In this document: in pieces, positions 27,771 through 36,875 of the stretch | Position numbering within the stretch: position 1 is the first letter of the stretch | Layout: each line of letters begins with the position of its first letter | Source: Pseudomonas sp. Q1-7 | GTDB taxonomy: Bacteria; Pseudomonadota; Gammaproteobacteria; Pseudomonadales; Pseudomonadaceae | Direction of reading: 5' to 3' | DNA: 64,000 nt | NCBI RefSeq assembly: GCF_028010285.1 | Contig: NZ_CP116304.1 | Coordinates: 3,612,501-3,676,500 of the forward strand | Notes under the pieces: generated by a model | The model's input: only the letters and a program-made list of their open reading frames with translations | Told to the model about the DNA's origin: nothing | The model's database searches: none | Translations under genes and position numbers: made by a program

Positions 27771-28076
27771 TCAATCGAAAATGTTCCCCGGCGCCGTTGG
27801 GTCATGGACAAACCGCCTCGGTCTTCTTGGATCGTGCTGCGCTTTCTGCTTCGCAGGAGTAGCCCTCGGGGCATCGGCAACCCTGCCCGCGTCCTGCCTC
27901 AGCTTTTTGATGTAGAGGGTGAATTGGTGGTAGCCGATCTCAAGTTTTCCGCTCTCGACCAACGCGGTATAGATCGCCTTGATGGTGTGGCCAAGGTCGA
28001 GCTTTGACTGAATCTCCGCCATCAAGGGGACGACTTGGCTCTTGCCATTTCGGGGTTTGGATCGCCAATCGCTCAT
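27771..28076 (-). CDS. traK: TraK-like oriT-binding protein
   Basis: TraK proteins of IncP plasmids bind and bend the origin of transfer to build the relaxosome. This 101-aa protein has the family core KLDLGHTIKAIYTALVESG, followed by EIGYHQFTLYIKKLR, and a basic C-terminal tail (DPRRPRRF). It is transcribed away from traJ, with the oriT region between. Unlike RP4, where traK, traL and traM form one operon, here traK faces the traL-traM pair. Confidence 0.82.
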   Translation of the reverse strand: MSDWRSKPRNGKSQVVPLMAEIQSKLDLGHTIKAIYTALVESGKLEIGYHQFTLYIKKLRQDAGRVADAPRATPAKQKAQHDPRRPRRFVHDPTAPGNIFD

Positions 28077-28111
28077 GGAGTCCCTCCTCAGTATCGCTCC
28101 AGTGACATTTT

Positions 28112-28200
28112 GTTCAACTTAGTTCAACTACCGCCCCTATAGCATACCCACAGTTCAAATCTGTGCAACTTAGATCTAATTAGTTCAACTCAATTCAACT
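28112..28200 (+). repeat. Six phased direct repeats of GTTCAACT
   Basis: GTTCAACT or a one- or two-base variant starts at 28112, 28122, 28153, 28163, 28183 and 28193. Successive spacings are 10, 31, 10, 20 and 10 bp, so all copies lie on the same face of the helix. They form three pairs. They start 36 bp upstream of the traK start. The likely reader is TraK (relaxosome assembly and autoregulation); this is inferred from position. Confidence 0.75.
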
Positions 28201-28320
28201 GCCGCCGTGCCGGGCAAAGCGTTGTTAAACGCAGAGGCACGTTACCGATTGTTTACGGGGGCTGCGCTTATCCCCTTCAACAATCGTCCGTGCCAAAGGG
28301 GGAACCCCTTTGAAACCCCG

Positions 28321-28340
28321 ACAGTGGCTGTCGCCACTGT
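28321..28340. promoter_or_regulatory. Perfect inverted repeat ACAGTGGC-TGTC-GCCACTGT in oriT
   Basis: An 8-bp inverted repeat with a 4-nt loop lies 78 bp upstream of traJ. In IncP-type origins an inverted repeat of this kind next to the nick site is bound by TraJ. This is the likely counterpart. Confidence 0.6.
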
Positions 28341-28418
28341 CGAGCAGAACCCACCTCCCGAGTTACCCGTTCGCTCATCCGTCATTGGTCATTTGGTCAG
28401 TCATGGCCAGGAGTCCCC

Positions 28419-28760
28419 ATGTCCGAGAAGAAGCCAAAAGGACGCGTGGTCGCGTTCCGCGTCTCCGAAGACGAGTTCGCGACCCACGCCGAGAAACAAC
28501 CCGCCAGCGGCCTGACGATGTCGGCCTACCTGCGGCGGGTATTTCTGGAAGGCGAAGTGACCATAGTCCCGCCTTCAAAGAATCAGGAACGACTGTTGTT
28601 TCTCTACAACAAGTCGAGCAACAACCTGAACCAACTTGCCCACCGAATTAACCAGGCACAACGCGGCGAGATAATATCGGAGAAATTATACCGGAACCTG
28701 GCCAATCAGTTGATTGCCATTCGGGAATTACTTCTAAGCGGCATCCAAAATGTTGATTAG
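28419..28760 (+). CDS. traJ: TraJ-like relaxosome accessory protein
   Basis: TraJ recognises the oriT repeat and recruits the relaxase. This 113-aa protein starts MSEKKPKGRVVAFRVSEDEF and contains SGLTMSAYLRRVFLEGEV, the ribbon-helix-helix part of the TraJ/MobC family. It then has NLNQLAHRINQAQRG, the conserved second motif of that family. The start has a CAGGAG site. It overlaps traI by 11 bp. Confidence 0.87.
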   Translation: MSEKKPKGRVVAFRVSEDEFATHAEKQPASGLTMSAYLRRVFLEGEVTIVPPSKNQERLLFLYNKSSNNLNQLAHRINQAQRGEIISEKLYRNLANQLIAIRELLLSGIQNVD

Positions 28761-31700
28761 ATGCCGGGGTTATAACAGCGGCATCAAGGAATATCTGGAA
28801 GAAGGCAACAAGGCCGGTCGCGAATTGAGTCGAGACGAACTGGATCACCGGATGATCATCGATGGCGATCTTGATCTTACGCACCTGACCTATCAGAGCA
28901 TGCCCGATAGAGGTCAGGATCGTTATCTTTCCTTCACCTTATCCTTTGCCGAAGATGTAATACCCGAACAGGCGCTGCGGGATATTACCCGCGAGTTCAA
29001 ACACTTCATGATGAATGCCTACCATGAGGATGAGTTCAACTTCTACGCTGAAGCGCACATACCCAAGGTCTTACAAATAACCAACCGCCAGACGGGGGAA
29101 TTGGAGGATCGCAAGCCACATATCCATATCGTCATACCACGCAAGAATCTGCTCACCGGGAAGGAAATGAATCCGGTCGATGACTACGACCGTCACGTCG
29201 ATTACTTCGAGGCCTTTCAGGAGCACATCAACCAGAAGTACCAGTTGGTGTCGCCCCGCGAGCGCATCCGGGCGAATCCGCAGGACGCAGCCAGCGTGCT
29301 CTCCCGCTACAAGGGTGACAACTTCCGCGGAAAGAATCGCGAGTTCAAGGCGGACCTCGTGCGCCAGGTGATCGAGCGGGGCGTGAAGACCCGGGCGGAC
29401 TTCTACCAGCTGGTCGGCCAGTTCGGCGACACACGGATCCGCAACGAGGGCAAGGCCACCGAGTACATCGCGGTGAAGCTGCCCGGCGACGAGAAGTTCA
29501 CCAACCTCAAGGAGTCGATTTTTGGCGATGACTTCGTGGTGCGCCGGGAACTGAAGAAGGATCCGCTGCCGGCCCACGTGATCGCGCAGCGGCTGAACGC
29601 CTGGCCCGAGCGGGCCCGGGAAATCAAATACATCAGCAAGGCCGGGCCATCGGTGCGTCAGCGCTACTACGCGGCGCCGGAAGACGAGCGCCCTGCCCTG
29701 TTGGCTGAACGCATCGAGCGTTTCTATCGAGGACACGGAGCAGCGTATGAGCACCTACACACTGGCCAACGGGCGCGAGATCTTCAGCGAAGTGCTGCTG
29801 AAGCTGGACGACAAGGCCCTGGCCGATCTGCCGATGGCCTGCAAAGCCTGTCCGGAAGCCATGTGGATGCTGGCCGGCAAGGCCGACAACGTGACGCCCA
29901 AGTGCTTCTGCCGGCAGATGCACGCCTTCACCTGGCCACCGATCAAGGGCCAGGGCGAGGAGATCCTGGATTGCGACCTGCTGTACCAGCAGGACGAGAT
30001 CGAGGAGCCGGACGAGGACAGCCCAGCGCCGCCGCACGCGGAACCGGGCAACAACGGGCTGCACGACCTTCAGCTCCTGACACCGGAACACGACGCGGAC
30101 GCGCCCCAGGGCAGCCTGAATCCCCTGGACGAACTGGACGCCATCCCCGAGTAGCTCGGCAAAAGCTCCCACCCTATGCGCGCAACCCGAACCGCCCGGC
30201 GTACGTGGATGATGTGGAGCGGCACACAGAACGCATCCTGCGCGCCATGCGCGGCCCTCCGCCTTCGGGCGCGGGGATCCGCGTTCGCATCGCCAGCGCA
30301 CAGCTAAAGGACCAGGCACGCGAGTCCTCAACCCCTGCCGCCTATGCCCTCCGGCAGCACGAACACAACAGCCTGCAGCCGGCCGAGCGCCGCGCCCTTC
30401 GACAGCTCAACCAGCGCTTCTACGAAACCCGTCGCCTGGTGCGTACCGACCCGCGTTTTACGCGGCAGGAACGCGCCCAGCTGGTAGCGGTGCTGGTGTT
30501 CGAGCGCATGAAGGCCAAGCAGGCGATCACCCACCCACAACTCCACTCAGAGAGCACCAGTATGCGAAGTGCAGAGATTCGAGCATTGGTCGATCGGCAG
30601 CAGAAGCATCTGCCAAACAACTCCATTTCCGGCCCGGACCAGTTGCTGCCGGCGCGACAACGTATCCAGCGTCTGATTCAGCGCGCCCAGGAGGCCGTGG
30701 ACGAATTCAAGACGTCTGGGCGTACCCAGTCCGGCAGCACCCAGGACATGTACACCAAGCGTGCGCGCTTCAGCCAGGACGTGCATTACTTGGACAAGAA
30801 GAGCGACAAGACGGTGTTCGTCGACACCGGCAAGTCGATCAACCTGCGTCGGCACGGCATGAGCGAGGCGGGCGTTTCGGTCGCTCTCGATCTGGCCCGG
30901 GAGCGCTTCGGCAGCACACTCACGATCAAGGGAAGCGAAGAGTTCAAGCGCACCATCGTCGATGTGGCGGCGAAACGGGGCCTGGATATCCACTTCACCG
31001 ATCCTCAGATGAACGTGCGCCTGACCGAGCGCAAAGCCGCACTCGCCCTCGAACAGGAAGGCCAGATCATCACGCAAGGTACACCCGAGGCTACGCCGGC
31101 AGAAGCGGAGCCGAACAAGGAAGCCCTGCAGTCAGTGATCCGTGGCGAGCTCCTGGAGCACGGCGCAGCGCCGTACCAGCACGACCCGAGCAAGGACGCC
31201 AGCTACTTCGTGCGGCTGCGCACGGAGTCCGGCGAACGAACGCTGTGGGGCACGGACTTCAAGCAGCTGATGGCGCAGTACCAGCCTGGCGAACGAGTCC
31301 GCCTGCAGGATCACGGTACCCAGGCCGTGAACGTGGTTCACCAGCTCGCCGATGGCACTGCCGAAACCAAGGTCGCGCAACGTCGCACCTGGACGGTGAA
31401 GAGCGAGAGCATGTCCGTGGCGCGTGATCACCCTGGAGCGGGCTTACCAGCCAAGGCGGCGCCCGCAGAACAGCAGCCTGACACTCGCCTTCCTGGCGAT
31501 CAGATTCTGCTGGTCACAGGGGCGCTACGCGAAGTCGGGTTCGACGATGAAGCCGATGTATTCGCCGAGGCGGTACTTGATGCAAACCGCTGGCCGGATG
31601 CTTTAGCGAACCTGCGCAAGCTGGCCAAGGAACCAAACCCGAACGCCTCCCCCGAGGCGAAAGAGGTGGCTCACAACATGTATCAACGTGTCGAGCGTGA

Positions 31701-31803
31701 GTTGTACAAGCAGGGCGTCGACTTCCAAACGGTGGCCGACACCGGCCGCGCAATCGAGCCGTCGGCGCCGTCGACCGACCGTAGCCAGGACATTCCGTTC
31801 TGA
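28750..31803 (+). CDS. traI: TraI relaxase with LPD7-type C-terminal region
   Basis: TraI nicks oriT and pilots the strand into the recipient. The 1017-aa protein has the relaxase domain at its N-terminus. A tyrosine in GYNSGIKEYLEEG (Tyr8 or Tyr15) is the likely nucleophile, and the metal-binding motif HIHIVIPRKN lies near residue 125. The C-terminal half contains LARERFGSTLTIKGSEEFKR, typical of the LPD7 domain of MobA/TraI-type proteins. Residues 333-468 are low-complexity and Gly/Arg-rich because a second gene (29747-30154) occupies that DNA in another frame. The frame remains open throughout, so this is not a frameshift. Confidence 0.9.
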   Translation: MLIRCRGYNSGIKEYLEEGNKAGRELSRDELDHRMIIDGDLDLTHLTYQSMPDRGQDRYLSFTLSFAEDVIPEQALRDITREFKHFMMNAYHEDEFNFYAEAHIPKVLQITNRQTGELEDRKPHIHIVIPRKNLLTGKEMNPVDDYDRHVDYFEAFQEHINQKYQLVSPRERIRANPQDAASVLSRYKGDNFRGKNREFKADLVRQVIERGVKTRADFYQLVGQFGDTRIRNEGKATEYIAVKLPGDEKFTNLKESIFGDDFVVRRELKKDPLPAHVIAQRLNAWPERAREIKYISKAGPSVRQRYYAAPEDERPALLAERIERFYRGHGAAYEHLHTGQRARDLQRSAAEAGRQGPGRSADGLQSLSGSHVDAGRQGRQRDAQVLLPADARLHLATDQGPGRGDPGLRPAVPAGRDRGAGRGQPSAAARGTGQQRAARPSAPDTGTRRGRAPGQPESPGRTGRHPRVARQKLPPYARNPNRPAYVDDVERHTERILRAMRGPPPSGAGIRVRIASAQLKDQARESSTPAAYALRQHEHNSLQPAERRALRQLNQRFYETRRLVRTDPRFTRQERAQLVAVLVFERMKAKQAITHPQLHSESTSMRSAEIRALVDRQQKHLPNNSISGPDQLLPARQRIQRLIQRAQEAVDEFKTSGRTQSGSTQDMYTKRARFSQDVHYLDKKSDKTVFVDTGKSINLRRHGMSEAGVSVALDLARERFGSTLTIKGSEEFKRTIVDVAAKRGLDIHFTDPQMNVRLTERKAALALEQEGQIITQGTPEATPAEAEPNKEALQSVIRGELLEHGAAPYQHDPSKDASYFVRLRTESGERTLWGTDFKQLMAQYQPGERVRLQDHGTQAVNVVHQLADGTAETKVAQRRTWTVKSESMSVARDHPGAGLPAKAAPAEQQPDTRLPGDQILLVTGALREVGFDDEADVFAEAVLDANRWPDALANLRKLAKEPNPNASPEAKEVAHNMYQRVERELYKQGVDFQTVADTGRAIEPSAPSTDRSQDIPF
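29747..30154 (+). CDS. traH: TraH-like acidic protein nested inside traI
   Basis: A 135-aa frame lies wholly inside traI in the +1 frame, with its own GGAG site 6 nt before the ATG. The product is well structured, unlike the traI translation of the same DNA. It starts MSTYTLANGREIFSEVLLKL, has two cysteine pairs (C32-x2-C35 and C53-x-C55, possibly metal-binding) and a very acidic tail (QQDEIEEPDEDSP). In RP4 the acidic relaxosome-stabilising protein TraH is likewise encoded entirely within traI. The nested position and charge make this its likely counterpart, although I could not compare sequences. Confidence 0.75.
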   Translation: MSTYTLANGREIFSEVLLKLDDKALADLPMACKACPEAMWMLAGKADNVTPKCFCRQMHAFTWPPIKGQGEEILDCDLLYQQDEIEEPDEDSPAPPHAEPGNNGLHDLQLLTPEHDADAPQGSLNPLDELDAIPE

Positions 31804-31815
31804 CCCCTGCCTGAA

Positions 31816-31854
31816 CGCGGGTGACCTGTGGGCATGCCCCGCAGGTCACCCGCG
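31816..31854. promoter_or_regulatory. 13-bp perfect hairpin after traI
   Basis: CGCGGGTGACCTG (31816-31828) pairs exactly with CAGGTCACCCGCG (31842-31854) around a 13-nt loop, starting 13 bp after the traI stop. It has no T tail and is followed by a true terminator. It may protect the 3' end of the message or be a protein-binding site. Confidence 0.5.
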
Positions 31855-31873
31855 CCGTTTCTCATTCCCTCCC

Positions 31874-31906
31874 AAGCCCCGCGGCCCACGGCCCTGGGGC
31901 TTTTCT
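31874..31906 (+). terminator. Rho-independent terminator of the traJ-traI operon
   Basis: AAGCCCC (31874-31880) pairs with GGGGCTT (31896-31902), followed by TTCT. With the preceding hairpin it ends the traJ-traI unit before the replication gene. Confidence 0.6.
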
Positions 31907-31998
31907 ATCTGTCCTTCCTCTTGGCTGCTTCGCTGTCGCGCTGGCCCATCGGTGGCTGGCACCACACGACTGTGGCCGTCGTTGACTGGAGTTTGCTT

Positions 31999-32817
31999 GT
32001 GCGTAGGGAATACGTGCCGCGCGTGAACCAAGGTGGCAATTTCTGTGGCCATGAAGTCGATGCGCCGAAGCTGGACCTCATCACCCCGACAACCCAAAAA
32101 CACCGTCCGGGCATCCTCAGCGAACTGCAGGCTCGCGTGAAGAGTTACTACACACGTCCAACCATGATTCCGTCGCTGCGTGCAGCGAACCGCAGTGCGA
32201 CTGGCCGCCAACAGCGCAGCGAGCGTCGCGAGGCGTGCCTGCAGCTGCTGGCAGCGATTCTCGAATTCACGGACGTGGCGTCTCTGCGCTGTGGCGTGCC
32301 GACGTCCTCGGGTTTTCTCTCGCTGACACTGGATTACCTGGTGCGCTATACCGGTCTGCATCCGCGCCGCGCCGAGCGGGCAATGGCGGACCTCAAGCGC
32401 GCGAATCTGATGACCGTGAAACAGGCCCGTCAGCTGCAGGCAGACGGCACCTGGCGCGGCCTCGCCGCCGTAAAGGCCGTCAACAAGCTGTTGTTCACCG
32501 CCTTTGGCCTGGGCATGCGCCTGCGCCATGAGCGCGATCGCGCCACGAAGCGGCTGGCGAAGAAGGCAGCAAAGTTGGGCGGGACCTTGACGGGCTGGGC
32601 ACGCAACGCCTTGCTGATGGGACGGAGCAGCACGCCCCAATTCCGCCCGCCGGCGCCGAGATCGCCGGATCGATCTCCGCGCGGCGTCGATGCCTTCACC
32701 TATCAGCGGGCTCGCACAGAGCTGCTGGTGGCGCTCATGCAGACCCACCCGGGATTATCAGCCGCCGAGTATCACGCCAAGGCCGACCAGATCCTTCACG
32801 ACAGGATGCATGCCTGA
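31999..32817 (+). CDS. Putative replication initiation protein
   Basis: This protein contains DYLVRYTGLHPRRAERAMADL and LKRANLMTVKQARQLQADG, a winged-helix arrangement as in plasmid replication initiators. It also has a basic C-terminal half (HERDRATKRLAKKAAK). A frame with an ATG at 31828 runs through two hairpins of the previous operon. The GTG at 31999, giving VRREYVPRVNQGGNFCGHEV and a 272-aa product, fits better. Its place beside the relaxosome and ahead of a noncoding segment with repeats supports a Rep role, but I could not assign a named family. Confidence 0.55.
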   Translation: MRREYVPRVNQGGNFCGHEVDAPKLDLITPTTQKHRPGILSELQARVKSYYTRPTMIPSLRAANRSATGRQQRSERREACLQLLAAILEFTDVASLRCGVPTSSGFLSLTLDYLVRYTGLHPRRAERAMADLKRANLMTVKQARQLQADGTWRGLAAVKAVNKLLFTAFGLGMRLRHERDRATKRLAKKAAKLGGTLTGWARNALLMGRSSTPQFRPPAPRSPDRSPRGVDAFTYQRARTELLVALMQTHPGLSAAEYHAKADQILHDRMHA

Positions 32818-32912
32818 AACAGGGCAGGCCTCGTCACGTCCAGAATTCGGCAAATCGGCCATTTCCGCCCCGGATATCGCCTCGCTGCCCGCCTCTTCTG
32901 ACCTCGACTGAC

Positions 32913-32947
32913 ACTCCCGCACGCAGGCCCGGCGTGCGGGAGTTTTT
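32913..32947 (+). terminator. Terminator after the putative rep gene
   Basis: ACTCCCGCACGC pairs with GCGTGCGGGAGT around a 7-nt loop, followed by TTTT. This is a strong rho-independent terminator about 95 bp after the stop codon. Confidence 0.9.
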
Positions 32948-33389
32948 GGCTGGTAGTTAAGTGTCGGGAAGGCTGCCAGTAGGTGTCGGGCATTAACCAG
33001 CAGGTCTTAAAAGAATCAATAAAGCGGTGGTGCTGCGCACCAAGAAAAATGCCCCTTCGGGAAGCTTTCTACCTTGAGCGCGCCGGGCGCTTCCGTGCAA
33101 CAGCCCGTCTAAGCGGCCCGGCCTGCGGCCGCCCTCTTCGGCGCTGCGCGCCTACGCCCCCTACGGGGCGCCAAGACCCCGGATAAATCGCCCCCGGCCG
33201 ACAAGTCGGCCGAGTGCTCAACCGGGCGCGTGTGCGCGCTGGGCTGGAAGCTCAGAGCTGCCTGGTAGGCCAAGGAGCAGTTAGTCACCCTTGTGCGAGC
33301 GGCTCAACTGTTCGGCCTCGGAGCCCCCTTAATAAGGAATCGGCAAACAACACTGTTATAGTTATAAGCATTTGCCCGGCAGGGTGTTT
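32948..33389. other. Noncoding segment between rep and the first IS
   Basis: This roughly 440-bp stretch has no convincing gene. It contains two direct copies of GTGTCGGG, 22 bp apart (32961-32968 and 32983-32990), and several GC-rich inverted repeats (for example CCGGCCGACAAGTCGGCCG at 33196-33214). An origin of replication next to the putative Rep is possible, but two repeats are too few to claim iterons. Confidence 0.4.
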
Positions 33390-33397
33390 TGTAGTGG

Positions 33398-34300
<903 letters not shown>

Positions 34301-35650
34301 CTAAGAAACACCTTCGACGGCCTGTAGCGTGAAGCCGAATTCGGCTGCTCGCCGGTGCAGGCCTCTGACCACGCGCTCACGATATTTTTGCTCATAGTGG
34401 TCGGCTCCCGGATCCTGATAAGCCATGCCGAAGCGCATCGCGTTGTAGAACAGGATGGCGATCTTGCGCGCCGTGGCGGTCACCGCCTTGGCCTTGCCGA
34501 TACGCGCCGACAAGCGTCGATAAAAAGCGCCCAACGCCGTGTTCGTTCTGCCAGTGGTTACGGCAGCCAACCGGAGATGGGCTGTCACCCGATTCTTGGT
34601 CTTGCGCGTGTGTGCCGAGAGCACTTTGCCGCCGCTGATCCGGCAACCCGGCGCTAAGGTCAGCCAGGAGGTGAAGTGCTGGGCGGTACGCCAGCGGCTC
34701 AGATCGGTACCGCACTCGGCGACTAACCGCAGTGCCAGGTAGGGGCCGATGCCGTGGATCTGGGTCAGATCGACGCCGACCAGTTGATAGAGCAAGACAC
34801 GGACATCGAAGTTGAGCGCGTTCGGCTGTCGCGCGCGGTGGCGTGGCTTCGGTAGCGGTTCACTGGGTGAGGGGCGCTGCCGGGCGAGCCGCTGCAGGCT
34901 CTCGGCAATCTGCTGGTCGCAGACTTCAAGCTGCGCCTGATAGGCGTCGTACATGGCCAATGCCTGCGCCAGGGCAAACACATGTTCCGGCTGGTAATTG
35001 CCCACCAGGGCACTCTGGATGGTCTCAACGCTCGACTTGCAGCGGGTATCGCGCAGGGTTGCCAGTGTCGCCGCGTTGCGCTCGCCGGCGACGATCGCCC
35101 GGATGATGCGCATGCCGGTGGCCCCGGTAATGTCGGCGACCACATGCTGCAATTGCAGGTTCATGTGGGTGAGCGCCTTCTGCATGTGCTGGATATGCGC
35201 CGCGGCGTAATCGAGGTGGCGTTCGCGCAAACGTAGATAACTGCGTAACGCTGCGATCTCGCGCTCGGGATGGAAACTGGCCCGCAGCAAGCCACAGGCA
35301 TGCAGACGCTGGATCCACTGCGCATCGTTGACGTCGGTCTTGCGCCCAGGCACAGCGCGGGCATCGCGCGCATTGGCCAGCACGACGTGCAAACCGTGGC
35401 TCTCGAGAATCTCGTAAACCGGAATCCAATACACCCCGGTCGACTCCATCGCCACCGTGGTGACGCCCAGCTCGACCAGCCAAGCGGCCATGCGCTCCAG
35501 GTCGGCGGTAAACGCCTTGAAGGTTTGCACCGGCTCTTCGGCGAGATCGATGGGCACGGCCACCACATGGAAGCGCGATCCGATGTCGATGCCGGCTGCA
35601 CGCTGGTGAATCACTGGCAGACCCTGCCGCTGTGAACTGGACGTTTTCAT
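34301..35650 (-). CDS. IS110-family transposase (DEDD recombinase)
   Basis: This 449-aa protein has the N-terminal RuvC-like DEDD domain: AAGIDIGSRFHVVAVPID (first Asp), then TTVAMESTGVYWIPVYEIL (Glu) and GRKTDVNDAQWIQRLHACG (Asp pair). The C-terminal Tnp20 domain has LTQIHGIGPYLALRLVAECG and LTLAPGCRISGGKVLSAHT with the serine region. It is full length and probably active. Its stop almost touches the element edge, leaving the noncoding region on the 5' side. Confidence 0.95.
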   Translation of the reverse strand: MKTSSSQRQGLPVIHQRAAGIDIGSRFHVVAVPIDLAEEPVQTFKAFTADLERMAAWLVELGVTTVAMESTGVYWIPVYEILESHGLHVVLANARDARAVPGRKTDVNDAQWIQRLHACGLLRASFHPEREIAALRSYLRLRERHLDYAAAHIQHMQKALTHMNLQLQHVVADITGATGMRIIRAIVAGERNAATLATLRDTRCKSSVETIQSALVGNYQPEHVFALAQALAMYDAYQAQLEVCDQQIAESLQRLARQRPSPSEPLPKPRHRARQPNALNFDVRVLLYQLVGVDLTQIHGIGPYLALRLVAECGTDLSRWRTAQHFTSWLTLAPGCRISGGKVLSAHTRKTKNRVTAHLRLAAVTTGRTNTALGAFYRRLSARIGKAKAVTATARKIAILFYNAMRFGMAYQDPGADHYEQKYRERVVRGLHRRAAEFGFTLQAVEGVS

Positions 35651-35872
35651 GAGAACCCTCCACTTACCGGATGTACTGGACGGGGACTCGGATCAGATCA
35701 CATTCCTAAACGGGGTCACGAAACGCGCCACCACTCACGGGTCCGCAGCTTCCCCTGGGTCAGGTTTTTTGACGGGGACTGAGCCTCCAAAAAGCAGACG
35801 ACCACTGTCCAGCGCTGTCAGTGTAGTGGTCGTGTTTCTAGCCCAATGGGGCGCGGTGCGCCGGGGAGGCGG
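35651..35872 (-). ncRNA. Likely bridge-RNA region of the IS110 element
   Basis: IS110-group elements encode a structured bridge RNA in the noncoding end upstream of the recombinase that pairs with donor and target DNA. This 222-bp stretch is the only noncoding part of the element large enough and is on the 5' side of the gene. The call rests on family knowledge and position. I did not fold it or identify the guide loops. Confidence 0.45.
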
Positions 35873-36135
35873 TTTTTTAATATCGCTTTCTCCCGCTCCA
35901 GCCGGTTGATCCGGGCTTCCAGCTCTTGGATCTTCTGCTGCTCGGGCGTCAGCGCCTTGCTCTTCGGGGTGACTCCCTGGCGCTCATCTTGGAGCTGTTT
36001 CACCCAGCGGCGTAATGCCGAGTCCACGACGCCCAGCGAACGGCAGGCTTCGATATGGCTGTAGCCTTGATCCAGTACCAAGGCCGCTGCCTCTCGCTTG
36101 AACTCGGCGGAAAACGTACGTCGTTGCTTGTTCAT
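35818..36135 (-). pseudogene. IS3-family OrfA, C-terminus replaced by IS110 insertion
   Basis: The frame starts MNKQRRTFSAEFKREAAALV with the HTH of IS3 OrfA (YSHIEACRSLGVVDSALRRW) and a leucine-zipper-like segment (QQKIQELEARINRLEREKA). After AILK it runs into IS110 DNA and ends with 14 foreign residues. The native C-terminus and the frameshift window lie 1.6 kb away at 34257-34298. Confidence 0.88.
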
Positions 36136-36875
36136 CAGACACCTCTTTCACGGCGAGGATTTTCGCCTAAATCGGTGTCCGGGATCAGTAGACCACTACA
36201 TTTCTCCTTCTCGCTAAGTCTGCCGGGGGCGATAGCGGACACCTTGGATCGGTGTCCGCCACCTACCTGGCCATGTTAAGCGCCAGTAGCGGCCGACCGG
36301 CGCTGAGCCAAGAGTCCGTTAGCCAGACTGCCGAACCTGATGTGGGCAAAGCGCGGGGCCAGCCAGCAGCACCTCCACCACGGTTCAGGCTTGTGCGTGA
36401 TACAGCGCTAAGACTCTCAGCGATGCCGGAACACCGGCGCACGTTTGGTGAGAAATGCCTGCATGCCCTCCTTCTGACCATCGGTCGCGAATGCCGCCTG
36501 GAACAGCCTCCGCTCGTACCGCATGCCTTCCGTTAAGCCCACCTCCAAAGCCCGGTTCACTGCTTCCTTCGCCATCCTTACGGCCGGCGCGTTGTAGCCA
36601 GCTATGGTGTGCGCAGCTTCGAGGGCGGTTTGCAACAGGTCAGCCGGAGGTACAACACGAGCAACCAGCCCGGCAGCCCTAGCCTCATGGGCGTTGATAC
36701 TGCGACCGGTCAAGATCAGGTCCATCGCCAGTGCCTTGCCTATCGATCGGGTCAGTCGTTGCGATCCACCGATGCCAGGCAGAATTCCCAGCTTGATCTC
36801 CGGCTGGCCGAAATGGGCGTCTTCTGACGCAATGATGAAATCGCACATCATCGCTAGCTCACAGCCTCCACCTAG

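Larger units (their letters stand above)
28077..28418. other. Origin of transfer region (oriT)
   Basis: The 342 bp between the divergent traK and traJ genes occupy the position of oriT in IncP-type systems. It contains helically phased repeats near traK, a palindrome AAGGGGGAACCCCTT at 28297-28311 and a perfect 8-bp inverted repeat at 28321-28340, close to traJ. I did not find an exact match to the IncP nick consensus ATCCTG. CGCTTATCCCC at 28265-28275 is the nearest candidate, with low confidence. Confidence 0.7.

Noticed and set aside
28265..28275. CGCTTATCCCC as the relaxase nick site
   Set aside because: It resembles but does not match the IncP nick consensus, and strand and distance to the inverted repeat could not be tested, so no nic site is called.
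28750..31803. A frameshift in traI
   Set aside because: The Gly/Arg-rich middle looked like a frame error, but the frame is open throughout. A nested gene in the other frame explains the composition.
32961..32990. Two GTGTCGGG repeats as replication iterons
   Set aside because: Only two copies, with no A+T-rich segment beside them. This is not enough to call an origin.
35819..35830. TGTAGTGGTC inside the IS110 end, equal to the first 10 bases of the IS3 terminal repeat
   Set aside because: The match stops after 10 bases, has no flanking IS3 sequence, and could occur by chance in 64 kb.
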